A DNA stretch of 64,000 nt, taken from assembly GCA_037954325.1 (NCBI GenBank), contig JBBMNZ010000017.1:7713501-7777500 (forward strand), written 5' to 3'. The DNA comes from Fistularia commersonii (lineage: Eukaryota > Chordata > Actinopteri > Syngnathiformes > Fistulariidae). The notes beneath the pieces are model-generated. The model was given only the letters and a program-made list of their open reading frames with translations. It had not been told where the DNA came from and ran no database searches. Of this stretch, positions 62,776 to 64,000 are shown piece by piece. The position numbers and the translations under genes were made by a program. How positions within the stretch are numbered: the stretch's first letter is position 1; every line of letters begins with the position of its first letter.

Positions 62776-64000
62776 GTATACATATACCTGTGTACGTGTG
62801 TGGTCTATGATGATAATAATTATCACCATTGGGTTCCCCTGGTTATTTTTTTCTTCCTAGTAATTTAAATCACTTGGTCACTCTCTTCCGCAAATAACAC
62901 ACATTTTGCCAGACACTCCTTGTAGAAGGGAATGATTGGCTGAGGAGCAAACTTGTGCCACTGAAATGTCAGTATAGTGGTTCATCGGTCTGGTGCCAGG
63001 TTACTAAGTAATAGCTAACGAGTCATTTGCGAATGATAAGAAAGTAAAGCCTTAAAATTTGCGTACAGTCTGTCTACCATTGTACCATGTCTGACATTCA
63101 AAACCTGAATGCACTCACAGTAGTCGCTGATACTTAAAATAAGGCTAACTGAAACCCTTGCCAATTGTTGACCATCAGTATCATTAATGATTGTTTTGCG
63201 ATTTAATCTAATATACTTGTACTATAGACTGTATAAGATATCCCTGCAACATACTTCAGAGCTATACATTTGTTAAAACGCAACTGACCACATGTTTTTC
63301 ACATTTCCTTTTCAGTTGAGGAAGAAATGCACTATTGAGTGAGAGTCAGAGTGAACTGGAGGTCGAAAAGCTCTAAAGCTTTTCCTGCTCTTTGTGGCTG
63401 AGCCCAGTTTTTTTTCCCCTCGCTTTCCTATTTCGTGATATTGTTTGTTTTTTAGAGCTCAAAGCTTAGCAACAAAATCCCACTTCTCCCGACTGCCACT
63501 CACAGAATATGTTTTCATTAGAAATGGGCCCCTTGCATCAAAGGCATTGGTTTTAGCATGCTTGAAAAGGAAATGAGTTATTTGAGAGATTACACTGCTC
63601 TTTTGCCACATGTCATTACAAACAGCTCTGCATATACATGAAAGATAATTAGACAGAAAAAACAATTGAAACTTGGCAAGCTCATTATGGACAGATGAAT
63701 GCTCTCATGTGGTCCTGGTAATATCACTCTGTGTGTGATCAGACATGATGTGGCCGTCATTGCAATGATTTGAGACCTATCTGATATCCTCGTGATTATG
63801 CACATTAAATTCTATTGGTATTTTTGTGAGGGGTTTATGAGGCAAAATACAGACTGGTTGACATACAGGACATTGCATTATTGTTATTGAACATTATTGA
63901 ACATTACCATGAAATGTGTCACCCTCCAGAAGTTGCAGCTGTTGTTCAACACATTGTTAATTAAGGGAGGTTTAGTTTTTGAAGATGGATTGTATTTTTG
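62776..64000 (+). other. BANP intron, continues past window
   Basis: Intron after the last visible BANP exon. 63340-63800 is non-repetitive and of balanced composition. No exon matching the remaining BANP sequence (GNLQIHHVGQDG-like) is found before 64000. Confidence 0.6.

Overview
This is a stretch of vertebrate nuclear genome, almost certainly from a teleost fish. The genes have many short exons with GT-AG introns. The repeats are typical fish families: LINE 3' tails, the tail containing 'GGATAAAAGCGTCTGCC', and a family ending in (ATGG)n. Five protein-coding genes were rebuilt exon by exon from splice sites, reading frame and recalled human orthologues. I cannot name the species.

Left block, 1-24.4 kb. 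An exact miR-9 hairpin on the minus strand (155-245) has mir-9-3-type flanks. It is followed by a tRNA-Arg(TCG) gene on minus (3919-3991), then POLG on plus (mitochondrial DNA polymerase gamma, 22 coding exons, 1188 aa). FANCI lies on minus (Fanconi anaemia ID-complex subunit, 37 coding exons, 1317 aa). POLG and FANCI are tail to tail with only 108 bp between stop codons. The order mir-9-3 / tRNA-Arg-TCG / POLG / FANCI matches what I recall of human 15q26.

Middle, 24.4-29.2 kb. There is a tRNA-Arg(ACG) gene on plus, then repeat-rich DNA with two separate decayed LINE copies, one of them carrying a nested element, and further short repeats. This gap joins a human-15q-like block to a human-16q-like block.

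Right block, 29.2-64 kb. FBXO31 on plus (9 exons, 545 aa) has a long 3' UTR. A carboxylesterase on minus (13 exons, 557 aa, complete triad and ER-retention tail) is tail to tail with FBXO31. BANP on plus starts at 49480 and runs off the right edge after 410 codons. The BANP promoter region holds a near-perfect copy of the TCTCGCGAGA element that BANP protein itself binds, which suggests self-regulation.

POLG and FANCI both act in genome maintenance, in mitochondrion and nucleus respectively. FBXO31 (ubiquitin ligase receptor) and BANP (CpG-island activator) are nuclear regulators, and the esterase is a lumenal ER enzyme. I see no operon-like or mobile cluster and no previously undescribed system. 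The best leads are the conserved miRNA/tRNA/POLG microsynteny, the overlapping POLG-FANCI ends, the BANP self-motif, the paired tRNA-Arg genes bracketing POLG-FANCI, and a three-copy tandem repeat between the esterase and BANP.
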